Source: Flaccisagitta enflata (Eukaryota; Chaetognatha; Sagittoidea; Aphragmophora). From it: a stretch of 64,000 nt of DNA. The notes below the pieces were generated by a model. It was not told the origin of the DNA and did not search any database. It worked only from the letters and a program-made list of their open reading frames with translations. The stretch's first letter is position 1, and each line of letters opens with the position of its first letter. The position numbers and the translations under genes were made by a program. Location of the stretch: assembly GCA_965153355.1 (NCBI GenBank), contig OZ231126.1, forward strand, positions 109,244,001 to 109,308,000, in the 5' to 3' direction. This document shows, piece by piece, positions 1 to 13,241 of this stretch.

Positions 1-55
1 TGTGTCTGTAACTGTGTTCAGCGTAGAATATGTGAGAGTGTGTTTATGTTGTGCC

Positions 56-88
56 CAGTGTGTGTGTGTGTGTGTGTATGTATGATTT
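56..88. repeat. (GT)n microsatellite
   Basis: Uninterrupted GT dinucleotides near the left edge, inside a TG-rich stretch. No gene is seen around it. Confidence 0.9.
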
Positions 89-117
89 TGTGTGGCTTCC
101 TTTAAATTCTTCGACAA

Positions 118-353
118 TAAACAAGGCTAGATATATGGCTAATCCGTAGTCACTGCTGGAGGCAGGGCAGTAACGCTGGGTTGGCAGGGGCAGTAAATGG
201 GTGGGTGGGGCAGTATTGACGCCAGGCAGGAGCTGTGATGGTCAGAGAGCCGTTTTTCAGTCAAAAATCATGTTTAGAATTTTTCTTCTTACATAGGGAC
301 CTACGGACAGTCGGACACAGCCTCTTATCGAGTCGCCAGGCAGCGACTAAAAA
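118..353 (+). repeat. Dispersed SINE-like repeat, diverged full-length copy
   Basis: The copy starts with an ACAAGGC-like head, has a GGCAGGGGCAGTA middle module and ends in GAGTCGCCAGGCAGCGACT followed by an A run. The same head, middle and hairpin tail recur at 7.9, 10.5, 20.9, 23.4, 34.4, 39.5, 46.5, 49.1 and 55.5 kb in both orientations. The family is 150-240 bp long. An A-rich end after the tail suggests a SINE, but no tRNA-like A/B boxes were confirmed, so a non-autonomous DNA element is possible. Confidence 0.6.
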
Positions 354-562
354 AAGTCGATAACTAGATTTGATTCTTCGCTTTTTAGATTTGCCAAGTC
401 CAATGCTTGCTTTAAAATTAGGTAAGTAGCACAAACCCGATTGTGTGCTGGCCTACAAAAAGTTGCTTTACAAATCTAGATAGAACAAGGCCAACACCTA
501 TAAGTCACAGGCAGGGGATAAGACTGAACTGACTTGACTCCTTATTGTATCTTTTATCAGGT

Positions 563-1108
563 AACCAGACTCAACGCAACCCAAACAGACCCAAAACCAG
601 TAGACTCAAACCAGACTCAAACCAGACTCAAACCAGACCTAAAACAGACTCAACCAGACTCAAACCAGACTCAAACCAGACTTAAACCAGACTTCCAAAC
701 CAGAATTAAAAACCAGACCGAACCAGACTGAAAACCAGACTTAAACCACACATAAACCAGAGATAAACCAGACATAAACCAGATATAAACCATTTAAGCC
801 AGACTCAAACAGACCCCAAACCAGACTCAAACCAGACTTAAACCAGGCTCAAACCAGGCTCAAACCAGGCCCAAACCAGGCTCAAACCAGGCTCAAACCA
901 GACTCAAACCAGACTCAAACCAGACTCAAACCAGACTCAAACCAGACTTAAACCAAAAATGACCAAAACCAGACCAAAACCTGACCTAAATCAGACCTAA
1001 ATCAAACATAAACCAGATAAAAACCAGACATAGACTAGAACTAAACCAGGCCTAACCAGACCTAAACTAGACATAAATCAGACATTAACTAGTCTTAAAC
1101 CAGATATC
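563..1108. repeat. Minisatellite, unit near AAACCAGACTC
   Basis: About 50 imperfect copies of a 10-11 bp unit occur in tandem, with local variants such as AAACCAGGCTC and AAACCAGACTT. The open frames over it are by-products of the period and are not genes. Confidence 0.9.
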
Positions 1109-1341
1109 TTCTTCCCATGTTTTTACAATACATTAAAGCTATTTAGAATATCAGAAATGTGATATTAAATGTATCAGAGTGATATTTTTTGCTTGTCTTC
1201 TAATCAATCCCTGATAATAGACACTTGAATAAGCAAAATCATTTCTCTTTCAATGATTATTCACTTCTTCATCTTCTTTCAAATCATTGTTCTAAGGAGC
1301 AAAAGAGGGGGGCGTTAATTGGAGTAAGGATAATGGAAAAT

Positions 1342-1648
1342 ATGTAAACCAGACAAACCAGACTTAAACTAGACTTAAACCAGACTTCAACCAGACTTCT
1401 AAACTATACTTAAACCAGACTTAAAACCAGACTTAAACCAAACTTAATCATACTTTATCTTTTAATATCATTTCTTTAACCAGCAGACTTAAACCAGCAG
1501 ACTTAAATCCACAGACCAGCAGACTTAAAACCATTGATTTAAACCAGCAGATTCTTAAACCAGCAGACTTAAACCAGCAGATTTAAAACCAGCATGATTT
1601 AAACCAGGAAACTTCTTAACCAGCAGACTTAACCAGCAGATTCTTAAC
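1342..1648. repeat. Minisatellite, units AAACCAGACTT / AAACCAGCAGACTT
   Basis: A second block of the same unit type, split from the first by about 230 bp of ordinary AT-rich sequence. In its right half the unit gains a CAG insertion and then grades into the AAAATGACC array that follows, so the two arrays are probably related by unit mutation. Confidence 0.85.
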
Positions 1649-3330
1649 CAAAATGACCAAAATGACCAAATGACCAAAATGACCAAAATGACCAAAATGA
1701 CCAAAATGACCAAATGATCAAAATGACCAAAAATAACTAAAGATGACCCAAAATGACCAAAAATGACCAAACATGATCATAATGACCAAAAATGACCAAA
1801 ATGGCAAAAATGACCAAAAATGACCAAATGACAAAAATGACCAAATGACCAAAATGACCAAAATGACCAAAAGTGATCAAAGATGACCAAATGTGATCAA
1901 AATGACCAAAATGACCAAAAATGACCAAAAATGACCAAAATGACCAAATGACCAAAATGACCAAAATGACCAAAATGATCAAAATGGCAAAAACAATCAA
2001 AATGACCAAATGACCAAAATGACCAAAATGACCAAAATGACCAAATGACCAAACATGACCAAAGATGACCAGAGAAGACCAAAGATGACCAAAGATGACC
2101 AAATATGACCAAATGACCAAAATGACCAAAAATGATCAAATGACCAAATGATCGAAAATGACCAAGATGACCAAATGACCAAAATGACCAAATGACCAAA
2201 AAATGACCAAAAATGACCAAAAATGACCAAAATGACCAAATGACCAAAATGACCAAAATGACCAAAGATGACCAAAGATGACCATAAATGACCAAGAATG
2301 ACCAAAATGACCAAAATGACCAAATGACCAAAATGACCAAAATGACCAAAATGACCAAATATGAGCAAATGATCAAAACAGACCAAAATGACCAAAATGA
2401 CTCAAAATGGACCAAAGATGACCCCAAAGATGACCAAAGATGACCAAAATGACCAAAATGACCAAAACCAAAATGACCAAAATGACAAGAAATGACCAAA
2501 AATGACCAAATGACCCACAAAAATGACCAAAAGAAAATGGCCAAACCAAAATGACCAAAATGACCAAAAATGACAAAAATGACCAAAAATGACCAAAATG
2601 ACCAAAAATGACCAAATAAGATAAAATAAACCAAAATGACCAAAAATGACCAAAAAATGACCAAAATGACCAAAAATGACCAAAAATGACCAAAAATGAC
2701 CAAAAGCGACTAAATGACCAAAGATGACCAAAGATGACCAAAGATGACCAAAATGACCAAAATGACCAAAATGACCAAAATGACCAAAATGACCAAAAAT
2801 GACCAAAAATGATCAAAAATGGCCAAAACGATCAAAAATGACCAAAAATGACCAAAATGACCAAAAATGACCAAAATGACCAAAATGACCAAAGATGACC
2901 AGAGAAGACCAAAGATGACCAAAGATGACCAAAGATGACCAAAATGACCAAAAATGACCAAAAATGACCAAAAATGACCAAAAATGATCAAAAATGACTG
3001 AAAATGACTGAAAATGACCAAGATGACCAAAAATGACCAAAAATGACCAAAAATGACCAAAAATGACCAAAAATGACCAAAAATGACCAAAATGACCAAA
3101 ATGACCATAATGACCAAAATGACCAAAAATGACCAAAAATGACCAAAAATGACCAAAAATGACCAAAAATGACCAAAAATGACCAAATATGACCAAAAAT
3201 GACCAAAAATGACCAAAAATGATCAAAATTGATCAACAATGACCAAAAATGACCAAAAATGACCAAAATGACCTAATGACCAAAATGACCAAAAATGACC
3301 AAAAATGACCATAAATGACTAGAAGCAACC
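1649..3330. repeat. Minisatellite, unit AAAATGACC (9-10 bp), about 1.7 kb
   Basis: Roughly 170 tandem copies with one extra or missing A, and point variants ATGATC, ATGGCC and AGATGACC that cluster in higher-order groups. Because the period is not always a multiple of three, long Phe/Trp/His/Leu-rich open frames appear on the minus strand in all phases; they have no protein character and are rejected as genes. Confidence 0.95.
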
Positions 3331-3407
3331 AATAATTCCCCAAAACAACCAAAAAATGACTCAAAATTACTCCAGGAGACCCAAAAAGACGCAAAAAAGC
3401 AAAGTGT

Positions 3408-3490
3408 TACGGACCGACCGACCAACCGACCGACCAACCGACCGACCGACCGACGGAGCGGGTTGTAGAGTCGCGTGCACGCGACTAAAA
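3408..3490 (+). repeat. SINE-like family, 3' tail with GACC/GACG tetramers
   Basis: A run of GACC/AACC tetramers leads into GGTTGTAGAGTCGCGTGCAC and its complement, then an A run. This matches the 3' third of the dispersed family; the head is missing. Confidence 0.7.
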
Positions 3491-3627
3491 AAGTGTAAAA
3501 ACATCATAGTGAAAGTCTGAAAATATGTGAAACCCGGAAGCCTTTCATGGCTTGATCAAACCTTTACCCGTTATAAAAAGCTGTCAAATGACGCCTAAGG
3601 CGATGTCCAAAAGAAGCAGACAAGTTT

Positions 3628-3722
3628 TTGACGGGTGGACGGACGCATGGACGGATGGAGGGACAAATGGATGGACGGATGGACAGACAAACCAGGGTGA
3701 AGAGTCGCGTGCACACGACATA
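3628..3722 (+). repeat. SINE-like family, 3' tail, second fragment
   Basis: GGAC/GGAT tetramer run followed by AGAGTCGCGTGCACACGAC. It lies 140 bp after the previous fragment in the same orientation. Confidence 0.65.
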
Positions 3723-3789
3723 AGGTCTGGACTCAAAGCTGGGATTTTCATGTTTTTTGTTAGTTGTAACATAGAATCTTAACTAATTT

Positions 3790-6400
3790 GAAGGATATTC
3801 CGAAGAAAAAGATGGGGCAAATGTCAAGAAACGGCAAGTGAGCAGGGCTAGAACTAGCCATTCTTTTAATGATTCAAATTCAACAAAATTATTCATTACT
3901 GTATAGCTTATGAAGTTACATATACGAATCCATAGAAGAATTTTGTTAACTGAGCTCATTTTTCATGCAAATTAAGCTTAATTAGACAGATTTTGTACAC
4001 AAAAAAATACAAAATTAAGCATATTGTAGCAAAAAATCAATATGAGAATATTTTTTACCTAAATTATGTTTAAACGCAATAGTATGAGGGTGTTTCATGA
4101 AAAAAAATTGAAATTTCATGAATTTTCAAAAAATCTCTATAAGCACCATTTTTGGTTGGTTGGGCAGTGCTGTAAAAATTTGTTCCGCCAAGCTCTTCTT
4201 CATACTAGTAATGTAGATACTCTTCAACAACTTTCATGCAAAATTTCAGCCAAATCGGCTAACTCATTCAAAAGTTATGCCACTTTTTTGTTTTTTCATC
4301 TGGTAGGTTGGTTGGGCTGGTTGGGCCGGTTGGACTCATCTTCAGAAGACCAACTTTTTGGCCTGATCTCTCTTGGTAAAGTCTGTTTTCCCGCAAAAAA
4401 TCATGGGTGTAGCTCAAAGGGTTCATGAGATATGGGCATTTTTGTAAATTGGACAGATTGATTTTTTTTTCCTTCAAAGTCCGCGAAATCTTGACTTCCG
4501 CTACACACTTTGAAAGACTTCGGAAGAAGCCTCATGAAAATACCATGTCATGAGACTTTGCATGGTGTTCACCAATTCGATGGAGGAGGTCGGAAAAATA
4601 GAGGCAAAAAAATCCATATTGTAGGAGTACAGTAAATGCCTCCTAAAGTTAATGCACAAATAATATCTTTTTTTGGTAAAATTCAATTGATTCTGATTGT
4701 TTAATTATTTACAGGTGCTTCTCTCCTAATGTCTTACTTGGTCTTTTCATGTCCCAGAGCATTGAAATACTAGTCCTTGTTGTCCTACAGTTGTTCCAGA
4801 GTTTTCCTGAAGTTGTCCTAAAAGTGTATGTAACTTACTCCAAGATATCAAGAAAATTCCCTTTTAGCTAAAAGTATTTTTGAAAAATGTTCATTAGTCT
4901 AACCAGAATTGTCCTAAATTTATCCTAGATTTGTCCTAGACTTAGAATCCTAGTCTTAGAATTATCCTAAACTTGTCCTTGAATATGTCACTTGTCCTAG
5001 AGTTGTCCAAGGCTTGTCCTTATTGTCCTGAAGTTAAAATAGTAGTACTTAAATTGTGCCAAATTTCCTTTTGAGTTGCCTCTAATCTTTTAGTAGAATT
5101 TTCCACAGTTGTTCAAGAGGAGTCTACCAGTTATTCAAATGTTGCCTCTCAATCTTTGGAGAGTTGCTTGAAAGTTCATAGAGCGGTTTTAGTCAATACT
5201 TAATGAAGTTGTTCAATACTCGTTTCAGCATCTTCCAATAAGTAAATGTCCTGCATTTGAGTTTTTTTGTCAAAATTTCGGTTTATACATTTGCCCTCAA
5301 ACCTTTCTTGGGATAATCAGACCTCTAAGGCCTTATCTGTTGATCACTCTGTTTGTTTGTTTTTTTTTTTCCAATAAAACTTCATACAGGACTCAGACTG
5401 GTCTCAAATGGTCAGTGTACTGTAGAATACCATGGTGATTATTCAAACATTTGTCAATCTGTCTGTCCATCCTTCCATTTGTCTGTCTGTCTTTTTTTCC
5501 CCCGTTTACCATTAAGACTTCAAATAGTTTTCTCATGCCTGATTTTTTTATCTCCAAGCTCTCCCCCTCCCAAACTCTAATCTAATCCTTTAGGCTTCAA
5601 ATAAGCCCTCTGCAGCATAAGTCTACCCTCAAAGCCTGATGCCCCAAAGCTTGCCCTCCAGACCTCAAATATGCCTTTCAGTCCTCAAATCAGCTCTGAA
5701 GCCCTGAAAATTGCTATCTGGCCTAAAACTACAGTCTCAGGCTTCAAACTGAAATTATCAAATCTAATATTTGTGTTTTTTTTTTTTGCCTGTCAGGTTT
5801 GAAACCTGTACTCTCAGGCCTTAAATTTGCCCTCTCAGGCCTGGAATCTGGCAGATTTCAGGCCTGAGAGGGTCAGATTTCAGGGATGAATGAACAAACG
5901 GATGAATGAACAAAAGTCCCCTGTGTTCTACAGGACATTGTCCCCTTTGGGGCCGCTGCCTGAAAGACTGATTTTAGAATATGGGGGTCTAAACCAATCA
6001 AGAAATGTCTTTTCCTATGATTTTATGAGTTTTCATCAACTAGTAGTACTCCCATAGGATACACACAAAAAATCAACTTAGTAAGCAAACTATAAGTTAC
6101 CAAAAATTGGCATAAAATTCAAATTTACCCCTGCTCAATTTTTTTGCTTTTTTTCTCTCAAGGCTGAATATCATGATAATTATTTCTTTTAACCTCCTTT
6201 TTCTTAAACATTAAGCATTTTTTCTTTTGCCATTCGATGGATCCCAGCCTTGAAGCTCAAATCCAAACCTTATCACCCAAACTTCAGCTTTTTCCAAACC
6301 CAATGGCGGATAGTGAACTACAAGCTATAGCAGATGACAAGAGACTAATTTACCATGTTTTAGGTGGATTTCCATTAATCTTATCAGAAAATTAGGGTTT
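3790..6400. other. No gene recognised; AT-rich spacer with weak internal repetition
   Basis: I see no coding region here. 4900-5050 has repeated TTGTCCTAG-like words, and 5590-5880 has degenerate copies of a CTCAGGCCTCAAA-like unit, some inverted around 5810-5870. No promoter or RNA gene could be supported. Confidence 0.5.
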
Positions 6401-6463
6401 AGGGTGGATTTAAGATCATCTTGGGATGTATCTGTATTTATTTCTTTTTTATTCTTTCTTTTT

Positions 6464-6471
<8 letters not shown>

Positions 6472-6537
<66 letters not shown>
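6472..6537. repeat. (CTTT)n microsatellite
   Basis: About 16 tandem CTTT units with looser pyrimidine-rich sequence for a further 120 bp. Confidence 0.9.
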
Positions 6538-6766
6538 GTTCTTTCTTTCTTTCTTGCTTCCCTTATGCCTTTTGTGCTTTCTATATCACATTTTCCTTTT
6601 TTTTCCTTTTTCTTCTTTCTTACTTTTGATCTTTCTTTCTTTCCTTCTTTTTTTTCTATCTTTCTTAATACCTTTCATTGTTTATCTCCTCTCATCATTC
6701 TCTCATTTACCTTTTTTTCAATTTTTTTCCAAAAATACAAAAATAAAAATCTCATATTGCGGCCTG

Positions 6767-6900
<134 letters not shown>

Positions 6901-7106
6901 ACACAGAGACACAGAGGCGGAGAGAGAGACGGAGAGAGAGAGAGAGGCGGAGAATCATAGGAACATGCACGGCAATCAAAAAATCATGCACGCAAATTGA
7001 GAAATCATCTTTTTGCGTCTTGCGCGTCGTTGACAAGTTCCCGCGCCTATTTAGAGGACGTACCGAGCGCGGGAACGTGTCAACGACGTACAGAGGAGGA
7101 TCACCC

Positions 7107-7168
7107 AGATAAGGAGGAGGAGGAGGAGGAGGAGGAGGAGGTGGAGGAGGAGGAGGAGGAGGAGGAGA
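7107..7168. repeat. (GGA)n microsatellite
   Basis: About 20 GGA trinucleotides with two interruptions. The Glu-rich and Ser-rich frames over it are not genes. Confidence 0.9.
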
Positions 7169-7564
7169 AGAAAACTACGAAGATGAACAAACCAAGCTTT
7201 TTCTCCTTCATGTCACCCTTTTTGCATTGCTTCAAATTGGTTTCCATAGTGTATCTTTGAACAAATGGGTAGAATTTTGAAATTTTTTGAGTCTCTTTAC
7301 CTCTTCCCATGTCTTTGAATCTCTATAAGAGGTAAGGTCTGATGGTTTGTAGGTCCCTAACCCCAAAGAGTAAAAATGCACATTGTTGTCCTGTCTGCGA
7401 TGGTCTTGTGACCCAGGGTTAGTTGTTCAATTGTTTTCTCATTCATTGTTTTTATATGTACATTTACTATCTCATGAATGCATTCATGCATTCATTTATT
7501 CATTTCTTTACACATTATTTCTTTCCTATCTAGTGGGGCTAATGAATGCATTTTGATAATATGT

Positions 7565-7612
7565 TTTTTAGTCGCGTGCACGCGACTCCACAACCTGCGT
7601 TGTCCATCCATC
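7565..7612 (-). repeat. SINE-like family, tail fragment in reverse
   Basis: TTTTTTAGTCGCGTGCACGC followed by GACTCCACAACC is the reverse complement of the family tail. Confidence 0.65.
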
Positions 7613-7910
7613 TGTGAGGCTCAAATCTCAACTATAAGGCCCAAATCCCAGCCTCAAAGTCCAAATCCTAGTCCCAAGCCCAATATCTGATCCCATCAAA
7701 CACTTTTGCAACTTTTGGCTATCAAATGGATAGTTTGCTTTTAAAAGAGTCACGAGTCCGCAACTGATGATTTTTTTCAATCTTTATTTCTTTCTGATTC
7801 ATTGACTTGTCAAATCATTGATTTTCTATGTAATATATGTAGAAATACTTCCTGCCATTCTGATTTACAACCATGCAAAGGAGGCCAACGGGTAGCCCTT
7901 GGTCATTCTT

Positions 7911-8108
7911 TTTTTAAGTTGCGGGCACGCAACTCTGCAAGAGGCTCTGTCCGTCCGTCGGTTTGTTGGTCCGTTAGTCTCTTGGTCCCTTGGTCCCTTG
8001 GTCCCTTGGTCCGTACGTCCATCAGCACAAGCTGAAAAGTGAGAAATTGCGCATATCCGCCCCTGCCCACCCGTCTGCAACTGGTGGCCATGTATCTGGC
8101 CTTGTTTC
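7911..8108 (-). repeat. SINE-like family, full-length reverse copy
   Basis: Read in reverse it has the ACAAGGCCAGATACATGGC head, the GGGTGGGCAGGGGCG module, a GACC/GACG tetramer stretch and the hairpin tail. GGTCC/TTGGT pentamers are expanded in its middle. Confidence 0.75.
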
Positions 8109-8109
8109 T

Positions 8110-10500
8110 CTCATGGATGAACTAACAAACAATGACTCATTAAATGTTTTTGTTTCAGTTGAGGCATAGTGATTATAACGGACGGACAGATAAATCTTCG
8201 TACAATTTCCCATTGATTCTTTTTTCCTTGAATTATTTTGTCTGTGTTTCTGCGTAATATGATTAGGAATTATGATAATCTTCTATCCAGTCAAATACAG
8301 TTAAACCCAGCTCTAACAGACCCGCCACCAACGGAATTCCACTTAAAGCAGACGCAAATTCATGGTCCCTTCAAGTTTCTTTTGTTAGCAATAACAGAAG
8401 TCTGCCCAAAACAGAAAAGAAATATTGGTCCCCTGAAATCCGTAAGAGTGAGGTTCTAACCATGGCCAAAAAAAAGACCGGACATAGCGGTTTTTGATGC
8501 CTTTGACTGGCTCAGTATCAATGAAAATACAAAAAATTAGTGACGTTTGAAAGATCTTTGAAAGTTCTTTTAATCTAGACCAAGCAGAAAGTTGTGGCTC
8601 AATTTGTTTAGAAATGGCAACAGTTTGAAGTGAGCATCACCATAATCTGTCAACTGAAGGGATTCTGCACTTTTAGTTCTGCCTTGAAAAGCATAAAAAA
8701 CATATCTGACAAAAGGAAACTAAAAAGAATTTTAGAGAAAATGAAAATGTAACTTATTCTCTACAAAATGGCGCCATGCAGACATTTTTGAGTCAATCCA
8801 TTTAGAAATAGTAATCAAATAAAGGCATTTAGTCCTTAAATTCAAGTAAGTAAAAAACGTCATATCTGGCAGATTTCAATTTGATACTTTTTTTTTTCAA
8901 ATTAACTTAACTTCCAAAGTTTTCAAGTTAGAATTTTGTTTAACAACTCATATAAAAAAATTTTTGAAGTTCTTTAAAATGGTCATAAATTTTATGTACT
9001 TTTTAAAAAGCAGAACCAAGTTATGGTAGAAATAAGCAATGTTCAATTTTTTTCTTGGCCATGGTTACTGTATTTTGTGATATCTTTGTTTCAAGTCTAG
9101 AGATGGACACTCAATTTAGATTTTGTCCAAGGTGCTTCTTAGATGTGTCCTCGCTACCCTTGAAGATGCTTTTTCTGTAGGTCTGTCTGTCCATCCATCG
9201 CTCAATCAGTCCATATGTCTGTTTTGCTTGTGCAAAAAAACGCCTTTCTTGACACTTATACTACACGAATTTAAAAAAAAGATGCACCTTTTCATTTGCT
9301 GATAAAACTGACTCAAAAAGTGTTAAAAAATTTTTTTAAAGGAAGTGATTTTGAAGATTTTCAAATTATCTTTCATTCTAGACCAATCCCAGATCTGTAT
9401 CTTCAACGGTTTAGGAGCTAGAGCGCTCTAAAGTGAGACATCATTTTGCTGAATTGCATCTTTTTCAAAGAAACTTCAAAAACAAATTTGGCAACATTTT
9501 TACTCAAACTGATGCCATTTCTAAACAAAAAAAGATAGAGATACCAGATTGGCGCCAAATGAAAGAGTTTTTCAAGAGCTTCAAAATGGTTTGAGATTTT
9601 AATTAGTTTTTTTTATATTCAATGGCGCAATCAGCCATTCAAAAGTGCGTCTTTTTTTTTAATTCATATAGTACGCCGCGGGGATGTCATGCATCAATCT
9701 AAGGTATCTTTACATCCATTTGTCTCTTGACCCTCCCAATATCCCATATATAATTTGTTAAGCGCAAAATTTATTACAGGGACATTCACAGTCAGGACAC
9801 ATCTTCACCCGATTAGAATCTAACAAGAGACAGCCAGAGATTAAGCTCAACAAATCACAAATTCTGATTTTTTGACTGTTGTTTTCATACAAATCAACCC
9901 GGTCATTGAGGAAGATTGATTATTTTTTGTTTGTCTATTCTCAATCAAGTCTTGCAAAGATCGAGTTCAGTCTCAAAACAAATTCATAATTAACATCAGC
10001 CCAAGCATAGGTCATCAGTCCCTTTGGGGCTGCTGCACCTCTCACCATTTCATCACTAGACTAATTCATGGGCATTGAATACACTAATTCAGCGGCACAG
10101 CTATCCAAGTTGCGGGTGGGCAGGGGCAGTGATAGAAAAGAATACTCATGCATCTGACAACAGAAAGATGAAAAGATAGATAGGATGTAGAACAAAGTCA
10201 ATATGATATTGTTTTTAGTCGCATGCATGTAACTCCACCTTGCGTAGGTCGGTCTGTCTGTCTCTCTCTCACATTTTTAAATTTTGAACATTTTTAACAT
10301 TTTTAATATTTTCTAACATTTTTTTACATTCTTTTTACATTTATTAATATTTTTTTACATTTTTTAACCTTTTTTGATATTTTTTAACATTCTTTAATAT
10401 TTTGACATGTTTTGCTCTTTTGTTTGTCATTTCCAGACGCACGCACCAGTCGCCCTCTAGGGCTTGTTAATCATTATACTAGAAGGTGCACACTTTACTA
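8110..10500. other. No gene recognised; spacer with family fragments
   Basis: AT-rich sequence without a plausible coding region. Fragments of the dispersed family occur at about 10090-10130 (GGGTGGGCAGGGGCAGTG) and 10215-10260 (tail, reverse), and ACATTTTTAA-like words repeat at 10270-10410. Confidence 0.5.
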
Positions 10501-10510
10501 ATGTGATAAA

Positions 10511-11446
10511 AACAAGGCCGGATACACGGCAGGACAGTCGTGGATCATTGAGCAGGGGCAGTAATTAGGGCTGAGTCGAGGATTTGATATTTTTCCTCGA
10601 TGATTAATCGCCCAAAATCCTAATTCCTCTAGGAATCCTCGAGCATTTACAAGGATTTTTTTCCAGCATTCGATAAGTGATTTTAAATAACTTTTCCACC
10701 TAATAGTTCTAAAAAGAAAAAAATGGTAACGCAATGGAACTTGTTTTTCTTTTAGACTTTATAGAAAAACATATTTCAAAGTAGGCCACGAACAAATTAA
10801 TAATATTTTTTTTCAGTTTCATGAACAAAATGAAGTAACATTATTTGTCTCAGATGATCATGAGTTACGAAGCATTCTTTTTTCAAGTTTTTCCAGAGGA
10901 TAGTAAGCAGTCACGTGTAAAATGATCTTAGGCAGCTTACTTGCTTACTAGCTAAATCCGACATCCCAAAAAAAGCCGCTTTGGATTAAGACGAAAAGGT
11001 TTAATTTGTCAGATGACGCTTGATATCAGATGATATCTGTAACTAAGTTCTTAAACTGAGTCCTTCAAGTATCTTTATGATTTACCATTTTTTGATTAAT
11101 CAACAGTATTTTTTGGGTTTATCAGTCCATCTATGAGCTCCGTCAATCCATCAGTCTGTCAAAAATATTTTTTGTCTTATTGTATTCTTATGTGCGTTCC
11201 TGCAAATCTATGATAGGTCATGTCTTTCCATCCTTTGGTTGGTTTGTTCGAACAAAATTTATCTCCGAGGATTTTTGCTTTCCTCGAGCAAGCAATGCAA
11301 AATCTTTCCTCGATTAATCGTTGAGCAATTAATTGCTCGACTCACCCCTAGCAGTAATGCAAAAAACGCTGGCAATTCAGAACTATTACCGATGGACGGA
11401 CAGACCAACCAACACGCGTAGTCTAGAGTCGCGTGTCCACGACTAA
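10511..11446 (+). repeat. SINE-like family copy split by a nested element
   Basis: The head and middle (ACAAGGCCGGATACACGG to GGGGCAGTAAT) end at 10565. The matching rest (GCAGTAATGCAAAAAACGCT, GACGGACAGACC, hairpin tail) resumes at 11351. The intervening 785 bp is a separate insertion flanked by duplicated GCAGTAAT. Confidence 0.85.
10566..11350. mobile_element. Non-autonomous hAT-like element with 8 bp target duplication
   Basis: The ends are TAGGGCTGAGTCGAG at the left and the inverted TAGGGGTGAGTCGAG at the right. The insertion is bounded by the 8 bp direct repeat GCAGTAAT (10558-10565 and 11351-11358). An 8 bp duplication and a TAGGG-type terminus fit the hAT superfamily. Further inside, CGATTAATCG words repeat near both ends. 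No transposase frame is present, so it would need enzyme from elsewhere. The host copy of the SINE-like family gives the empty-site sequence, so the boundaries are firm. Confidence 0.85.
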
Positions 11447-11449
11447 AAA

Positions 11450-12700
11450 TGGCTTTTTTCAATGCTGGAAACAGTAGCGGTCATAGAAAACATCAAAAAA
11501 ACGTAAGTTGGAAGGATTGAGTTGGCAAATCCTGCTACTCGGAAGGAAAGCAGAATATACAGGTTTGCTCTTTGATTGGTCTGTTGATCCTTCTTTTGGT
11601 CTGTCCATTGGTCACATTTGGTTATTTTGACATTGCTGCTGCTGCCATAGTGCCTGGCTGGTCTTCCACATTGCTACCCTTGCCCATCCTCACTCAACTG
11701 GCATTATCAAGTATACCGACTTGCTTCAAAATGGGTAGAAATGCTTTAAAACATCACGCCTGGCTCGAAAGGTGCCTCTAAATGGAGTTGCTGCAAGTTG
11801 CTGCATATTTTACAAGTCAAAAGAAGTGCAGTGAAGATGCTGCACTTTGAGCAGGTTGCTGTAACGGGTGGTCTTTAAAAAGGTAGCTTTTAATTTTTCT
11901 AATATTACTTTTAAAAGTTCTCCTAAGTAAAAAAATTTTTTTTAGCTACCTAGATATGATCATCGCCTACATATTCCATTTGAACATTTTTTATGAGGAT
12001 CAATATTTTTCATTTTATCTTTAAAAAACTGAATTGAATTATGGACCACTTAAATAATTTGACTTAAATCTGACTAAAAATCAATGATTTTAACAAAATT
12101 TACTTTTGAATGAAGATAGTTAAATAAAAGTGGGTCTTAAGAAACTATAAAAACAAAGACTTTTTTAGTAAAAAACCAAATGCACGTCCAAAACACTAAA
12201 AATAACTAATTATCACTTTTAGTTATAGATAGGCAATAATGGCCAGAAAAAATTGTTTTGGTTTATCATACATAATTTGAATTTGTATATTTTAATCATG
12301 TATACAAATTCAGAGATTCATCATTTCAAATATTCACATAAAAAACATTTAAAGACAGTTTTTCTTTTATTCAGGTACAGAGCTACCTTTTTTAAGTCCA
12401 CCCGGTATATCCTAAAACTTTTTAAGGGGCTTAAATTATCACAAGAATGCACATTCAATGATAAAAATGAACTCTATGCGTTTTCAGCCTAAAATTGGTG
12501 GATTGCGGCAATTTGCCGCAAATTCATGATGTAATTGCAGCAAGTTGCTGCAATTTCAAAAGGCTGCTTCAGATACATCATTGTTCTGTACAAATCATGT
12601 CATAGAAAGACCTTTGCTCATAATTCAACTTCATTGAGAAAAGTATTACAGTTGGGCTATGGGAAATACGCTGAAAACAGTTTTTTTTTCACATGAAATC
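11450..12700. other. No gene recognised
   Basis: AT-rich sequence. TTGCTGCAA words recur at 11790-11860 and 12500-12560. I see no coding region, RNA gene or element boundary. Confidence 0.45.
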
Positions 12701-13241
12701 ATTGGTGCAGCATAGATGATCAATAAGGGCAATGCGCCGACCCCTTTCTATGTTTCTAGTCTGTCAGGATAAATGCCACTACCCACTTTGATGGCCGAGT
12801 TTTGGTGTTACAGCAACTTTTTAAGACCCAACCATGTTTTACACCTCCCTCTATTCTTATGTATCAACGACGGGCCTGTTATCGTGACAGGCATTCCTTT
12901 TCATGGGATGAGATCAAGACTATTACTCTCAAATTACGCTTGACTTTTGTGGTGAAAGATTCCACTTTAAACATCATCAGTTATCATTGTGGTTAAAACT
13001 ATTAGAGGATGAATTGTTTGACTACTTTGCTAACTGGGACGAAACCAAACTGACATCGTATGTGTTTCAAAAAACGCTTTGTTAATCCGCCACATCTCAC
13101 ACAAGAGTCAATGGACAAAACCATTAAACAAGTCCACTGTTTCAAGGATACACATTGATACAGCTACGGAGTCATATCTCCAGCGATCATCTTTTGATTC
13201 AGTCCATTTTCTTGAGTATTATTTCTTCTTTTTCGCAAATA

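Noticed and set aside
118-353. tRNA gene or tRNA-derived promoter in the SINE-like family
   Set aside because: I could not find convincing A and B boxes or a cloverleaf in any copy.
1555-3266. Long Phe/Trp/His/Val-rich open frames on the minus strand
   Set aside because: They are the three-phase translation of the 9-10 bp AAAATGACC minisatellite and overlap each other in every frame.
1649-3330. CRISPR array
   Set aside because: The repeats are directly tandem with no unique spacers, and the context is eukaryotic.
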